Counted from the stretch's first letter, positions 24,436 through 33,523 are shown. The stretch is DNA of 64,000 nucleotides from Candidatus Bacteroides intestinavium (GCA_019118325.1 DWZE01000085.1:16671-80670); one strand, 5' to 3'. The notes: a model not told the origin generated them from the letters alone. Made by a program: numbers and translations.

Positions 24436-25329
24436 ATGAAAACATCTACTGTCATCCGCCCCCTGCCTGTCAATGTGAAGCGGGAGGTCAAGGATTATGT
24501 GATGATTGCCTTGGGAATGATTCTTTATGGCATCGGATGGACCCTGTTCCTCCTGCCCCAAGACATCACGGCCAGTGGCGTGCCGGGTATCGCCTCCATC
24601 GTCTATTTTGCTACGGGACTGCCCGTGCAGTATGTTTACTTGGGCGTCAATGCGGCGCTGCTCGTCATGGGTGTCTGGCAATTAGGCTGGAAATTCAGCG
24701 TCAAGACCATTTGGGCGGTATTTACGCTGTCCACTTTCTTGGCTGTCATTCAGGAGGTGACAAAAGACGTGCAACTGCTGGACGACCAACCTTTCATGGC
24801 TTGTGTCTTGGGTGCTACCTTCTGCGGTAGCGGCATCGGCATAGCCTTCTCCAACAACGGCAGCACGGGAGGAACGGATATCATCGCAGCCGTGGTGCAT
24901 AAGTATCGTGACATCACGCTGGGGCAGGTGATGCGCTTCATGGACCTCATCATTATCACGTCCAGTTACCTGGTCTTGCACGATTGGGAAAAGGTGGTTT
25001 ACGGCTATGTGACGCTGTTCATCTCCAGCTTCGTCCTGGACCAGGTGGTCAACAGTGCCCGCCAGTCGGTGCAGTTCTTTATCATCAGCGATAAATATGA
25101 GGAAATCGGCAAGCATATCAATCAGTTCCCTCACCGTGGCGTGACGGTCATCAACGCCTCGGGATTCTACACAGGCCGTGAGATCCGGATGCTGTTTGTG
25201 CTGGCCAAGAAGCGCGAATCCACTATCATCTTCCGCCTCATCAAGGATATCGACCCGAATGCTTTCGTGTCGCAGAGCGCGGTTATCGGTGTGTATGGCG
25301 AGGGATTCGACAAGATTAAGGTGAAATAG
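24436..25329 (+). CDS. YitT family membrane protein (DUF161/DUF2179)
   Basis: 297 residues. Five to six transmembrane helices (MIALGMILYGIGWTLFLLPQ, GVPGIASIVYFATGLPV, GIGIAFSNNGSTGGTDI) are followed by a soluble DUF2179 domain (RGVTVINASGFYTGREIRML, IFRLIKDIDPNAFVSQS). YitT proteins are inner membrane proteins of unsettled transport function. Single-gene transcription is likely, as the next gene converges on it. Confidence 0.92.
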   Translation: MKTSTVIRPLPVNVKREVKDYVMIALGMILYGIGWTLFLLPQDITASGVPGIASIVYFATGLPVQYVYLGVNAALLVMGVWQLGWKFSVKTIWAVFTLSTFLAVIQEVTKDVQLLDDQPFMACVLGATFCGSGIGIAFSNNGSTGGTDIIAAVVHKYRDITLGQVMRFMDLIIITSSYLVLHDWEKVVYGYVTLFISSFVLDQVVNSARQSVQFFIISDKYEEIGKHINQFPHRGVTVINASGFYTGREIRMLFVLAKKRESTIIFRLIKDIDPNAFVSQSAVIGVYGEGFDKIKVK

Positions 25330-25342
25330 GGACTCTTCTCTC

Positions 25343-25990
25343 TTACGGGCGGCGGGGGCGGAACTTGCCCCGTTGCCATACGTAGGTGATATGTCGGCGG
25401 ATGAACGGTTTCAGTTCGTCCGCCGCTTCTTTTTCCATATAGCGGGGGGTGGAAAGGCGGAAGGTCAGTGTCGTACTGTCCGCTGCCAGCGAGGCATCCA
25501 GCAGGAGGAGGTCGGCCTGTCGGCGGGCGTTATGCTGGCGGTAGACATTGCTCGTGTCCGATGGCGGCAGGAGGAAATCGCTCATTGCGGGCAGAGTTTC
25601 CAGATAGTCGGCCGTGGGCAACGGATGCCAGTCGGTGTCGTAGAAGCGGATGTGACTGTCGGGTGCGGGGGCATAGGCTGTGGAGACGGTGCAGATGACT
25701 CGCGTGCTGTCTGTCAGGGGGAGAACTTTCATCTGCCAGGTGTTCCGCGAGGTCAGTTGCATCCGGATATAGTCCGGTGTGAGTATCGTCATCTCCGACT
25801 TTCCGCCGAAGGTGTTGGTCACCTGGGCCCGCATCTTGCTGTCCAGGAAGTCGATGCAGTCCGCCCGGTTGACCGCCGAGAGCAGCGGGCAGAGGGAGTC
25901 GGGCATGTGGGTAAACAGGGTACGAGCCTCTTGTGCGGACACAGCCAGGGCGAGAGGCAGCAGGAGCAAGCTAATAATCAGTTTCTTCAT
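25343..25990 (-). CDS. secreted DUF3256 family protein
   Basis: 215 residues with a signal peptide (KKLIISLLLLPLALAVSAQ). The body matches the Bacteroidetes DUF3256 family (LFTHMPDSLCPLLSAVNRADC, GGKSEMTILTPDYIRMQLT). It is predicted to be periplasmic or outer-membrane facing. Function unknown. It is 4 bp downstream of the methionine sulfoxide reductase gene, so the two are probably cotranscribed. Confidence 0.85.
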   Translation of the reverse strand: MKKLIISLLLLPLALAVSAQEARTLFTHMPDSLCPLLSAVNRADCIDFLDSKMRAQVTNTFGGKSEMTILTPDYIRMQLTSRNTWQMKVLPLTDSTRVICTVSTAYAPAPDSHIRFYDTDWHPLPTADYLETLPAMSDFLLPPSDTSNVYRQHNARRQADLLLLDASLAADSTTLTFRLSTPRYMEKEAADELKPFIRRHITYVWQRGKFRPRRP

Positions 25991-25994
25991 AATC

Positions 25995-26471
25995 TCAATT
26001 TCTCAACAAAGTACAAAGTTCTTCCAGGCAGGCGGCATCCGTCTCGTCGAAGTCGGCCGGGCGGTCGCTGTCTATGTCCAGCACTCCCCATACGCGGTCC
26101 GCCTTGTCGTGCAAGGGTATGACGATTTCCGAGCGCGACAGGGAACTGCATGCAATGTGTCCCGGGAAGGCATCCACATCGGGTACTACCAGGGTGCGGT
26201 TCTCTTTCCAGGCCGTTCCGCATACACCTCGACCATGGGCGATACGGGTGCAGGCCACCGGTCCTTGGAAAGGTCCCAAGACCAGTTCGTCACCTTCTAC
26301 CCGGTAGAATCCTACCCAGAAGAAGCCGAATGTGGTCTTCAGGGCTGCGGCCACATTGGCCAGATTGGCTATACGGTCGGTTTCGCCGGCCAGCAGGCTC
26401 TGCACTTGCGGCAAGAGGGTGCGGTAACGTTCGGCCTTGTCGCCGGTACTGACATAGATATCTTCTGCCAT
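25995..26471 (-). CDS. msrC: free methionine-(R)-sulfoxide reductase (GAF domain, fRMsr)
   Basis: 158 residues forming a single GAF domain. The catalytic cysteines are in the expected places (VACTRI, GVCGTAW, HIACSSLSRSEIVIPL), together with GFFWVGFYR and LDIDSDRPADFD. It reduces free L-methionine-R-sulfoxide in the cytoplasm, with thioredoxin as reductant. Its length is normal for the family. Confidence 0.9.
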   Translation of the reverse strand: MAEDIYVSTGDKAERYRTLLPQVQSLLAGETDRIANLANVAAALKTTFGFFWVGFYRVEGDELVLGPFQGPVACTRIAHGRGVCGTAWKENRTLVVPDVDAFPGHIACSSLSRSEIVIPLHDKADRVWGVLDIDSDRPADFDETDAACLEELCTLLRN

Positions 26472-26597
26472 GTTTTTTTATCTGCTTGGTTTATCTGTGC
26501 GCAAAGATGGGAATTAAGTGTGAAACGGCAAAGCCGTCAGTCTCCCTTCGGTGCATATTTATGTTTCTTTTGCCCGGCACGCGGTTTTTCCTGCCGT

Positions 26598-27500
26598 TCA
26601 TCGGCTGCCCAGGTAGAGGAAGAACATGCCCAACAGTACCAGCGCCAGGTCCACAGCCTTGCTACGCAGATTCTTTTCGTGGAAAGCCAGTGCACCGAAA
26701 AGGAATGAGACGATGACACTGCCACGCCGCACCATGGATACGATGGAAATCATGGAGTCTTCGTAGCTCAGGGCGTAGAAATAGGCGAAGTCTGCCGCGC
26801 AAAGGAAGAAAGATATGCCCACGATGCACCAGTCCCAACGGAAAGGAGTCTCCCGGCGGCGGGGATACCACAACAGTAGGAGCACGGGACACATGATGAA
26901 CACCTGGTAGACATTGTACCATGCCTGTACCAGCATCGGGTCGAATTGCTTCATCAGATACTTGTCATACAATCCGCTCACGGCTCCCAGTACGGCGGCC
27001 AGTACGATGCATAGTATCCATTTGTTGTGTCGGAAGTCAATCCCTTCTTTCTTCCCGGAACGGCTCAACAGGAAGAAGGACAGAATGGCCAGAATGACCC
27101 CTACCCATTGCCAAAGGTTCAGCCGCTCGCCAAACAGCAGCAGGGCTCCCACCAGCACCATGACTGGGCGCGTGGCATTGATGGGGCCTACGATGGTGAG
27201 TGGCAGGTGTTTCATGCCGAAATAGCCGAAGGCCCACGACCCCAGCACGATAAATGACTTGAGCAGCACATACTTGTGTACTTCCCATCCGGCAGCTGGT
27301 ACATAGAATATCGTCCCTGCCAGCGCGTCGGGTGTCCAGAAAGAACATAGAATGAACGGCAGGAACACCAGGCTACAGAACAGGGTATTGAGAAACAACA
27401 CGGGCAGCACGGCATTGCCACGCAGCGACTTCTTCTTGAAAGCGTCGTAGAAACCTAACAGGGCTGCGGAGAGAAAAGCGAGAATCAACCACATAAGCAA
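26598..27500 (-). CDS. EamA family (drug/metabolite) transporter
   Basis: 300 residues with ten predicted helices in two EamA halves (GYFGMKHLPLTIVGPINATRPVMVLVG; FAYFYALSYEDSMISIVSMV). This is a single-subunit inner membrane exporter of unknown substrate. It starts directly after the truA stop (27501), so the two genes are probably one transcript. Confidence 0.9.
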   Translation of the reverse strand: MLMWLILAFLSAALLGFYDAFKKKSLRGNAVLPVLFLNTLFCSLVFLPFILCSFWTPDALAGTIFYVPAAGWEVHKYVLLKSFIVLGSWAFGYFGMKHLPLTIVGPINATRPVMVLVGALLLFGERLNLWQWVGVILAILSFFLLSRSGKKEGIDFRHNKWILCIVLAAVLGAVSGLYDKYLMKQFDPMLVQAWYNVYQVFIMCPVLLLLWYPRRRETPFRWDWCIVGISFFLCAADFAYFYALSYEDSMISIVSMVRRGSVIVSFLFGALAFHEKNLRSKAVDLALVLLGMFFLYLGSR

Positions 27501-28262
27501 TCAGTCATTGTCTGTTGGAAAGAGTCTGTCAGGATAAGTAATGTCTGCCAGGAAAAGTCCCTCGGCAGGCGCCGATGTTCCGGCCCGGCATCGGTCTTTC
27601 TGCTCGATGATGCGGCGGAAGTCCCCGACGGTCAGTTTGCCTCGCCCCACGTCAAGCAGTGTGCCGACGATGGCACGGACCATGTTGCGCAAGAAACGGT
27701 CGGCCCGGATGGTGAAGACCCATGTCACGTCGTCCACTTGCGTCCAGGCAGCATGCATGATGCGGCAGTTGTTGGTCTTGACATCCGTGTGCAGTTTGCT
27801 GAAGCTGGTGAAGTCCGTATAGTCCGAGAGGGTGGCGGCCGCTTCGTTCATCCGGTCAAAGTCCGGCGTACGGAACAGCCGGCAACGGTAGGGGCGCAGG
27901 AAGGGGGTCTTGGCAGTGGTGACGTAATAATGATAGGTGCGCGACGTGGCGTCGAAGCGGGCATGGGCCTCCGGCCGAACGGGACAAATGCGATGGATGG
28001 CGATGTCGGGCGGCAACAGGCGGTTCAGTTTGTCGGCCAGCAGCACGGTGTCCACGGGAGCATCGGCATCGAAATGCGCCACCATCAGCGAGGCATGCAC
28101 CCCGGCATCGGTACGTCCCGCTCCCACCACGTCCACCTCGCGACGCAGCAGGGTGGAGAGGGCGCGCATCAGGCACTCCTGCACACTCAAACCGTTGGGC
28201 TGTATCTGCCAGCCGTGATAGGCTGCGCCGTCGTAGGAAAGGTAGATGAAATATCGTTGCAC
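27501..28262 (-). CDS. truA: tRNA pseudouridine(38-40) synthase TruA
   Basis: 253 residues. The catalytic Asp lies in [10 protein letters not shown]; other family motifs are [17 protein letters not shown] and [20 protein letters not shown]. It modifies U38-U40 of tRNA anticodon arms. A TACCTTTG -7 element on this strand (28307-28300) lies about 38 bases upstream. Confidence 0.95.
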   Translation of the reverse strand: MQRYFIYLSYDGAAYHGWQIQPNGLSVQECLMRALSTLLRREVDVVGAGRTDAGVHASLMVAHFDADAPVDTVLLADKLNRLLPPDIAIHRICPVRPEAHARFDATSRTYHYYVTTAKTPFLRPYRCRLFRTPDFDRMNEAAATLSDYTDFTSFSKLHTDVKTNNCRIMHAAWTQVDDVTWVFTIRADRFLRNMVRAIVGTLLDVGRGKLTVGDFRRIIEQKDRCRAGTSAPAEGLFLADITYPDRLFPTDND

Positions 28263-28455
28263 GTTTCTGTTTAGTCTTTAATGATTGCAATAACGGGTGC
28301 AAAGGTACGAAAAAAAAGGAAAGGCTTTCGTGGTCGCGAAGGTTGTTGTATCTTTGCGCGGCCTCCAGCAGGACAGAATGGGTGGTTGATTCTGTAGAGT
28401 ATTAACCGCTGGACACTTGCCACTAACTATTAAACCGTTGAACATTTATCGCTAT

Positions 28456-29148
28456 ATGACTATGTACAATCAGAAAAGACTGTTTCCTCTCCTCCTCGCT
28501 GTCTGCTTGTGTGGAGTATTTGCTTTCGCAGGTTGCAAAAAGAAAGAAGACTTGACCATGAAGATGAACGAACCGCACAATATACGCGGCGTTGCCAACT
28601 TTGGCCGCACTTTCGGCGACCGTAATGACCGCCAACTGGCCGTGGCGCAGGCCATCGGCATTCCGCCCATTGCCTCGCGCGAGGCGGCGGAGAAACTGAC
28701 GGACAGACTTGTCCTCATTGATGACAACGAACATTACAGTGTGGATTCGCTGACTCACTCTATCCCTTATCTCATTCCCGGTGCAGCTGCCCTGCTGGAT
28801 ACCATCGGACAAAACTTCCTGGACTCACTGGCTTGCAAGGGGTTGAATCCCAATAAGATTATCGTCACCTCCGTGCTCCGTACCCAAGGAGACGTGAAGC
28901 GTCTGCGTCGGCGCAATACCAATGCCAGTGCCAACTCCACCCATGCCTACGGTACCACTTTCGATATCAGTTGGAAACGTTTCGAGAAAGTGGAAGACCC
29001 TGACGGCCGCCCTCTGCAGGACGTTCGCGCTGACACGCTGAAACTGGTACTGGCCGAAGTGCTGCGCGACTTGAAGAAGGCCGACCGCTGCTACGTGAAG
29101 TACGAAATCCGGCAGGCCTGCTTCCACATCACGACTCGTGTGCAGTAG
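28456..29148 (+). CDS. DUF5715 family lipoprotein, peptidase M15-like
   Basis: About 230 residues from MTMYNQKRLFPLL (ATG at 28456 or 28462). The lipobox is FAFAGC. The C-terminal half holds STHAYGTTFDIS, then YEIRQACFHIT. This is the spacing of the zinc ligands in D-Ala-D-Ala carboxypeptidases of the M15/VanY fold (SxHxxGxxxD, then a C-terminal His), so a cell wall peptidase role is a reasonable inference. A TATCTTTG -7 element lies at 28349-28356. The gene converges on nnr with a 20-bp overlap. Confidence 0.8.
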   Translation: MTMYNQKRLFPLLLAVCLCGVFAFAGCKKKEDLTMKMNEPHNIRGVANFGRTFGDRNDRQLAVAQAIGIPPIASREAAEKLTDRLVLIDDNEHYSVDSLTHSIPYLIPGAAALLDTIGQNFLDSLACKGLNPNKIIVTSVLRTQGDVKRLRRRNTNASANSTHAYGTTFDISWKRFEKVEDPDGRPLQDVRADTLKLVLAEVLRDLKKADRCYVKYEIRQACFHITTRVQ

Positions 29149-30652
29149 CCAGTTCCTGCCAGGCTTGGGGCAGGTGGCTCACCAAGTCTCCTGCCGTCAG
29201 GCTGATTTGCCCAAACTCATCGGCAGCCAGGTCGCCGGCCAGTCCGTGTACATAGACGCCCAGTACGGCAGCATCGCCGGGGGCGTATCCTTGTGCCAGC
29301 AAGGCCAGCAGGATGCCCGTCAGTACGTCACCGCTGCCACCCGTGGCCATGCCGGGATTGCCCGTCGTGTTGAAGCGGCATTTCCCGTCGGGCGAGATAA
29401 CGGCGGTATAGGCTCCTTTCAGTATGACGTATGTTTCGGTCTGCTGCGCCAGTTCGCGGGCCCGCTCCAGGCGTTCGTAGCTGTTCTGGCATTTGCCTAC
29501 CAGGCGTTCCAGTTCCTTGGGATGCGGGGTCAGGATGCTTCCCTTGGGCAGGCGAGAGAGATAAGTCCGATTGTCACCCAGGATATTCAAGGCGTCAGCA
29601 TCCAGTACCATCGGCACCTCGCAGATGTCTATCTGCTCCAATAAAGCCGAGATGGTCTCATTCGACCGGCCCAAGCCGGGACCGATGGCCACTGCCTGAT
29701 AGTCATCTGTGTTGATGGGGGTGGCAAAGCAGGTGTCGCTCAGGTCCAGTTCGGTCATGGCTTCCGGTACGGATGTTTGCACAATGTCGTTGTTGTAGAA
29801 AGGCACGTGTACCGTCAGCAGTCCGACTCCTGAACGCAGGCAAGCCCGTGCCGCCAGCACCGAGGCGCCAGCCATCCCTTGCGAACCGGCCACCAGCAAC
29901 GCACGCCCGAAGTTGCCTTTATGGGCAAAACGTCCGCGGGGTCTCAGCAGGGCCGACACGGTGTCTGGCTCCGTCAGTTCGTAGTCCGTAGGCGTATGAG
30001 CAATGGCTTCCGCACTCAACCGTATGTCCAGCAAACGCCATTCGCCCACATACGCCTCGTTCTCGGCAAACAGGAAGGCGAGTTTGGGCAATTGCAGGCT
30101 CAGCGTGAGGTCGGCGCGTACGATGGCCGATGACACGTTGTATGTATTGTCCTCGCACATCAGGCCGGATGGGATGTCTATGGCCACCACTTGTGCAGGC
30201 GAGGCGTTGATGAACTTCACTACTGCGGCGAAGCCGCCTGCCAATGGCTTGTTCAGGCCGCTGCCGAAGAGTCCGTCAATGATGACATCGTCCGCCGTCA
30301 GCTTGGGGAAGGTAAATTGCGAAGTCACTTCGTGAAAGTCCACATCGGGCACGGCCGCCAATCGCTCCATGTTCGTGGCGCAGTCGGGCGAAAGTTTGCC
30401 TTTCGTATTGAACAGGAAGGTTTCCACCTGGTAGCCCCGTTCCATCAGCAGACGCGCCAAGGCCAGGGCATCGCCACCGTTGTTGCCCGGTCCGGCGAAA
30501 ATCGTTATCCGTGTGTCCGTCTTCCATCGTCCCGCGATGGCCCCGGCCAGGGCGCGGGCGGAGCGTTCCATCAGGTCGATGGAGGCAATGGGTTCATTCT
30601 CTATGGTATAGGCATCTAACAGCCGGATGCTTTCGGTAGGAAAAATCTTCAT
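29129..30652 (-). CDS. nnr: bifunctional NAD(P)H-hydrate epimerase / ADP-dependent dehydratase
   Basis: 507 residues from MKIFPTESIRLLDAYTIE (ATG at 30652). The N-terminal YjeF epimerase domain (about 1-210; GPGNNGGDALALARLL) is fused to the ribokinase-like dehydratase domain (about 235-505; GSQGMAGASVLAARACLRSG, STILTPHPKELERL-type region, NTTGNPGMATGGSGDVLTG). It repairs hydrated NADH and NADPH. The two-domain layout is normal for bacteria. The gene ends inside the convergent DUF5715 gene. Confidence 0.93.
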   Translation of the reverse strand: MKIFPTESIRLLDAYTIENEPIASIDLMERSARALAGAIAGRWKTDTRITIFAGPGNNGGDALALARLLMERGYQVETFLFNTKGKLSPDCATNMERLAAVPDVDFHEVTSQFTFPKLTADDVIIDGLFGSGLNKPLAGGFAAVVKFINASPAQVVAIDIPSGLMCEDNTYNVSSAIVRADLTLSLQLPKLAFLFAENEAYVGEWRLLDIRLSAEAIAHTPTDYELTEPDTVSALLRPRGRFAHKGNFGRALLVAGSQGMAGASVLAARACLRSGVGLLTVHVPFYNNDIVQTSVPEAMTELDLSDTCFATPINTDDYQAVAIGPGLGRSNETISALLEQIDICEVPMVLDADALNILGDNRTYLSRLPKGSILTPHPKELERLVGKCQNSYERLERARELAQQTETYVILKGAYTAVISPDGKCRFNTTGNPGMATGGSGDVLTGILLALLAQGYAPGDAAVLGVYVHGLAGDLAADEFGQISLTAGDLVSHLPQAWQELATAHES

Positions 30653-30716
30653 TGGCAATCGTTTTTTATAAATCGGGAGCAAAAGTACGAATTTTGTTCC
30701 AAATGCATGCTTTTCC

Positions 30717-31769
30717 TTAGCGGAAACGGAACGTGACCCATACGCCTTTGTGATCCGTGGGCCATACACCTTGATGGGGCAGGAAGGGGTCCTGCGTCTG
30801 TTCTTCCATCCGTTGGTTCCGGCAGATGCTGCCACGCGGCCCGTAGATAAGGGCTTCCGTGGCCTCCAGTCCCGGATAGGGATGGTAAAATACGTAGTCG
30901 ATGCGATCCCTTTCGTCGGATTTCGGCGCCCAGGTCAGCCGTTCGACGGGTACCCGAGGATTGTCGGCGGGGAAAGTGAAGCCCGGGCAGGCCAGCACGT
31001 CCGGGTGACAGGCACGGTAGGCGTCCACAAACCCGGCATTGTCCAGCAGCAGCGGTACGGTCCAGGGGATGATGAGTCCGTTGTGGTCATACAGGTCTTT
31101 GGTCTCGCGGATCCAGTCCAGGTGCGACGGCTCGTTGAAGTCTCCGCCCAAGATGACGATATCGCCCTCGGCCACGTCCTTGCGCGCCTCCTCGATGAAG
31201 CGGCGGATGGCGTCGTCACGCAGCGAGGCGTCGTTCACTTGCAGGACTTCGAGGACGGTCTGCGGGATGGGAATCTCTTCCCACGTGGAACCGTCATATC
31301 CGCGCACGTTATAATAGGCGTCGTTCAGGTAGTCCAGATGGGCGGTGTAGACGGCAATCTTGCGCCCGCATACCGTGCTTTCCAGCTTGTAGATGCTGCC
31401 GTGGTCATCCTTCTCGGGAAAGACGGTCAGCGAATCCGTGATGGGATGTCGGCTCAGCAGGCCGGAATCATAGCTGTAGAAGGAATAATACGTTTCACCC
31501 CGTTCGGCCAGCGAGCGGACGATGCGGTCGCAGAAGCGGGTGTCGTGGTAGTTGCGCACTTCGCTGAAGGTCACTAAGTCTGGTTTCAGTCGGGCTATTT
31601 CGTCGGCAATGGCCTCGTAGCCGCCCTCCACCATTGTGCCTTCCTGCCAGATATTCCACTGGAGCACGCTGAAACTGTCCTGTTCTTTCTGTACGTTCGT
31701 TTCGTTGCCGGCAAAGGCAGGAATGGCTGCCATCATCAGCAGGCTGCAAAATAGAGCATATAAATTCAT
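30717..31769 (-). CDS. secreted endonuclease/exonuclease/phosphatase family protein
   Basis: 350 residues with a signal peptide ending at AFAG. The EEP fold motifs are all present: LQWNIWQEG, TFSEVRNYHD, YTAHLDY, ILGGDFNEPSHLDW, RIDYVFY and WPTDHKGVW. Such exported enzymes hydrolyse phosphodiesters of nucleic acids, phospholipids or sugars; the target is unknown. The gene has a leader of about 160 nt if the promoter at 31936-31966 serves it. Confidence 0.88.
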   Translation of the reverse strand: MNLYALFCSLLMMAAIPAFAGNETNVQKEQDSFSVLQWNIWQEGTMVEGGYEAIADEIARLKPDLVTFSEVRNYHDTRFCDRIVRSLAERGETYYSFYSYDSGLLSRHPITDSLTVFPEKDDHGSIYKLESTVCGRKIAVYTAHLDYLNDAYYNVRGYDGSTWEEIPIPQTVLEVLQVNDASLRDDAIRRFIEEARKDVAEGDIVILGGDFNEPSHLDWIRETKDLYDHNGLIIPWTVPLLLDNAGFVDAYRACHPDVLACPGFTFPADNPRVPVERLTWAPKSDERDRIDYVFYHPYPGLEATEALIYGPRGSICRNQRMEEQTQDPFLPHQGVWPTDHKGVWVTFRFR

Positions 31770-31814
31770 GGTAAGTGTTTAATTCTCTCGTTGTTATAGT
31801 CTGTATTAAATCCG

Positions 31815-31930
31815 CCTGCGGCTTTCTGGCAGGTGGGGTATTCGTAGTTCATCAAGCGTGAAAGCCGCACGGTCCGGCAACCATACATTCACCTGCCGCA
31901 ACCGGTAACGCCCTCAGTCTTTTCTTAAGA
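31815..31930 (-). ncRNA. candidate structured RNA (possibly 6S-like)
   Basis: Downstream of a consensus promoter, the minus-strand transcript can form a closing stem GGCAGGTG / CACCTGCC around a large internal region and a small hairpin, CGTG-CGGCTTT-CACG. A long stem with a wide central bubble is the general shape of 6S RNA, and a 6S-Flavo family exists in Bacteroidetes, but I cannot confirm membership. The alternative is a structured leader for the EEP gene starting at 31769. No good reading frame lies inside it. Confidence 0.35.
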
Positions 31931-31935
31931 CCGCG

Positions 31936-31966
31936 CAAAGGTACACATTCTTCCGAAACAGGCCAA
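31936..31966 (-). promoter_or_regulatory. promoter upstream of the structured RNA / EEP gene
   Basis: On the minus strand TTG (31966-31964) and TACCTTTG (31943-31936) are separated by 20 bases. It lies between the divergent EEP and hpt genes. Confidence 0.55.
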
Positions 31967-32039
31967 CAAATCCGAAACAAATGACAGGACAAGCGTCCGG
32001 AAGGATCGGTCTGGAAACTGTTCGGTATTGTGCCCACCG

Positions 32040-32122
32040 GCGAAGATATCTCCGTATACGGGCGCAGATATCTCCGTGCACGGGCAAAGATATCTCCGTG
32101 TGCGGGCGGAGATATCTCCGTG
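32040..32122. repeat. GATATC 22-bp-period array (copy D)
   Basis: Four GATATC cores start at 32045, 32067, 32089 and 32111, exactly 22 bp apart. All are followed by TCCGT, and most are preceded by CGGGCNNA. The array lies in the divergent gap between the EEP and hpt genes, about 50 bp upstream of the hpt -7 element TACCTTTG (32174-32181). Confidence 0.9.
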
Positions 32123-32199
32123 TGCCCACGAAGAAAATAGCAGTCCATAAGGCTGAAATCCCGCAAAAATCCGTACCTTTGTCCCTAAAATCATCGACA

Positions 32200-32739
32200 A
32201 TGAACCAGATACAGATAAAAGACAAGCGTTTTGCCGTCTCCATTCCCGAGGCGGACATCCTGAAGGAAGTGGACCGCGTGGCCGCAGAAATCAACCGTGA
32301 CCTGGCCGGCAAGAATCCGCTGTTTCTCAGTGTGCTGAACGGCTCATTCATGTTCACCGCCGACCTGATGAAGCGCATCACCATTCCTTGTGAAGTGTCG
32401 TTCGTCAAGCTGGCATCCTACCAGGGCGTGACCTCGACGGGCAAAGTGAAGGAGGTCATCGGCATCACCGAGGACCTGACGGACCGCACCATCGTCATCG
32501 TGGAGGACATCGTGGACACGGGCTTGACGATGCAACGCCTCCTCGAAACATTGGGCACGAGACGTCCAAAGGAAATCCACATTGCCACGCTACTGGTGAA
32601 GCCGGAGAAACTGAAAGTGGACCTCGACATCAAATACGTGGCCATGCAGATTCCCAACGATTTCATCGTGGGCTATGGACTGGACTACGACGGGCTGGGT
32701 CGAAACTACAAGGACATTTATACAGTGGTTAATGATTAA
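32200..32739 (+). CDS. hpt: hypoxanthine phosphoribosyltransferase
   Basis: 179 residues from MNQIQIKDKRFAVSI (ATG at 32200); the frame upstream of it lies in the repeat array. The PRPP-binding loop is IVIVEDIVDTGLTM; other type I PRTase features are SVLNGSFMFTADLM and DFIVGYGLDYDGLGRN. It salvages hypoxanthine (and probably guanine) to nucleotides. The -7 element TACCTTTG is 19 bases upstream of the start. Confidence 0.94.
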   Translation: MNQIQIKDKRFAVSIPEADILKEVDRVAAEINRDLAGKNPLFLSVLNGSFMFTADLMKRITIPCEVSFVKLASYQGVTSTGKVKEVIGITEDLTDRTIVIVEDIVDTGLTMQRLLETLGTRRPKEIHIATLLVKPEKLKVDLDIKYVAMQIPNDFIVGYGLDYDGLGRNYKDIYTVVND

Positions 32740-32840
32740 TGGTAAGTGGTTAATGGCAAGGATGTTCCACACGCAGCCCATTTTACCATTAACCATTAAT
32801 CATTAATCATTAACCATTAATCATTAACCATTTACCATTA
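32727..32840. repeat. 7-bp tandem repeats forming an inverted pair (ATTAACC type)
   Basis: TGGTTAATGATTAATGGT on the left and a run of ATTAACC/ATTAATC heptads on the right (32782-32840) are mutually complementary, so the hpt-adk gap can fold into a long AT-rich hairpin. The layout matches the heptad pair at 20275-20396 but with a different unit. Confidence 0.7.
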
Positions 32841-32845
32841 ATAAA

Positions 32846-33418
32846 ATGCTGAACATCGTAATTTTCGGCGCTCCCGGCTCAGGCAAGGGAACGCAAAGTG
32901 AGAGAATTGTAGCCAAGTATGGCATCAACCACATTTCGACGGGCGACGTGCTGCGTGCCGAAATCAAAGCCGGCACCGAACTGGGCAAGACGGCCAAGGG
33001 CTACATTGACCAAGGTCAACTGCTGCCGGACAACCTCATCGTAGACATCCTGGCCTCCACGCTCGACGGGCTGAAGGACTCGAAGGGCGTCATCTTCGAC
33101 GGATTTCCCCGCACCATCGCCCAGGCCGAAGCGCTGAAGAAGATGCTGGCCGAGCGGGGTCAGGAAGTAAGCATCATGCTGGACCTCGAAGTGCCCGAAG
33201 ACGAACTGATGAACCGCCTCATCCTGCGCGGACAGCAGAGCGGACGCGCCGACGACAACGAGGAGACCATCCGCAAGCGCCTCACCGTCTACCACAGCCA
33301 GACGGCTCCCCTCATCGACTGGTACAAGCAGGAGGGCAAGTATTGCCACATCAACGGACTGGGCGAACTGGAGCGCATCACGGGGGATATCTGCGAGGCG
33401 ATTGATAAGGTGAAGTAA
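32846..33418 (+). CDS. adk: adenylate kinase
   Basis: 190 residues. The P-loop is FGAPGSGKGTQS; NMP-binding (HISTGDVLRAEIKAGT) and FDGFPRTIAQAE motifs are clear. The LID is the short form without zinc cysteines (RGQQSGRADDNEETIRKRL), which explains the length. It balances AMP, ADP and ATP. It lies downstream of hpt in the same direction. Confidence 0.96.
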   Translation: MLNIVIFGAPGSGKGTQSERIVAKYGINHISTGDVLRAEIKAGTELGKTAKGYIDQGQLLPDNLIVDILASTLDGLKDSKGVIFDGFPRTIAQAEALKKMLAERGQEVSIMLDLEVPEDELMNRLILRGQQSGRADDNEETIRKRLTVYHSQTAPLIDWYKQEGKYCHINGLGELERITGDICEAIDKVK

Positions 33419-33440
33419 TTTCGCCAACTCGTATATTTGC

Positions 33441-33503
33441 ACTGTAAAATGTGCAATTCCTTCATAAAAGTGCACTGAATTCAGTGCACTTTTCGTATCT
33501 TTG
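33441..33503 (+). promoter_or_regulatory. 28-bp perfect palindrome beside a -7 box (putative operator)
   Basis: AAAAGTGCACTGAA and its exact complement meet at 33466-33493 with no spacer. The -7 element TATCTTTG (33496-33503) begins two bases later. A looser TGCAC...GTGCA pair lies just upstream (33439-33454). The position overlaps the space between -33 and -7, so a dimeric regulator bound here would block transcription of the AAA_14 gene. A role as adk terminator is less likely, as no U-tract longer than four follows. Confidence 0.55.
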
Positions 33504-33523
33504 CCCCCGAAAAAGGAGAAAAA

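Noticed and set aside
31495..32166. Several short minus-strand frames through the GATATC array D
   Set aside because: They translate the repeat itself (for example repeated RRYLRP-like peptides) and have no start signals.
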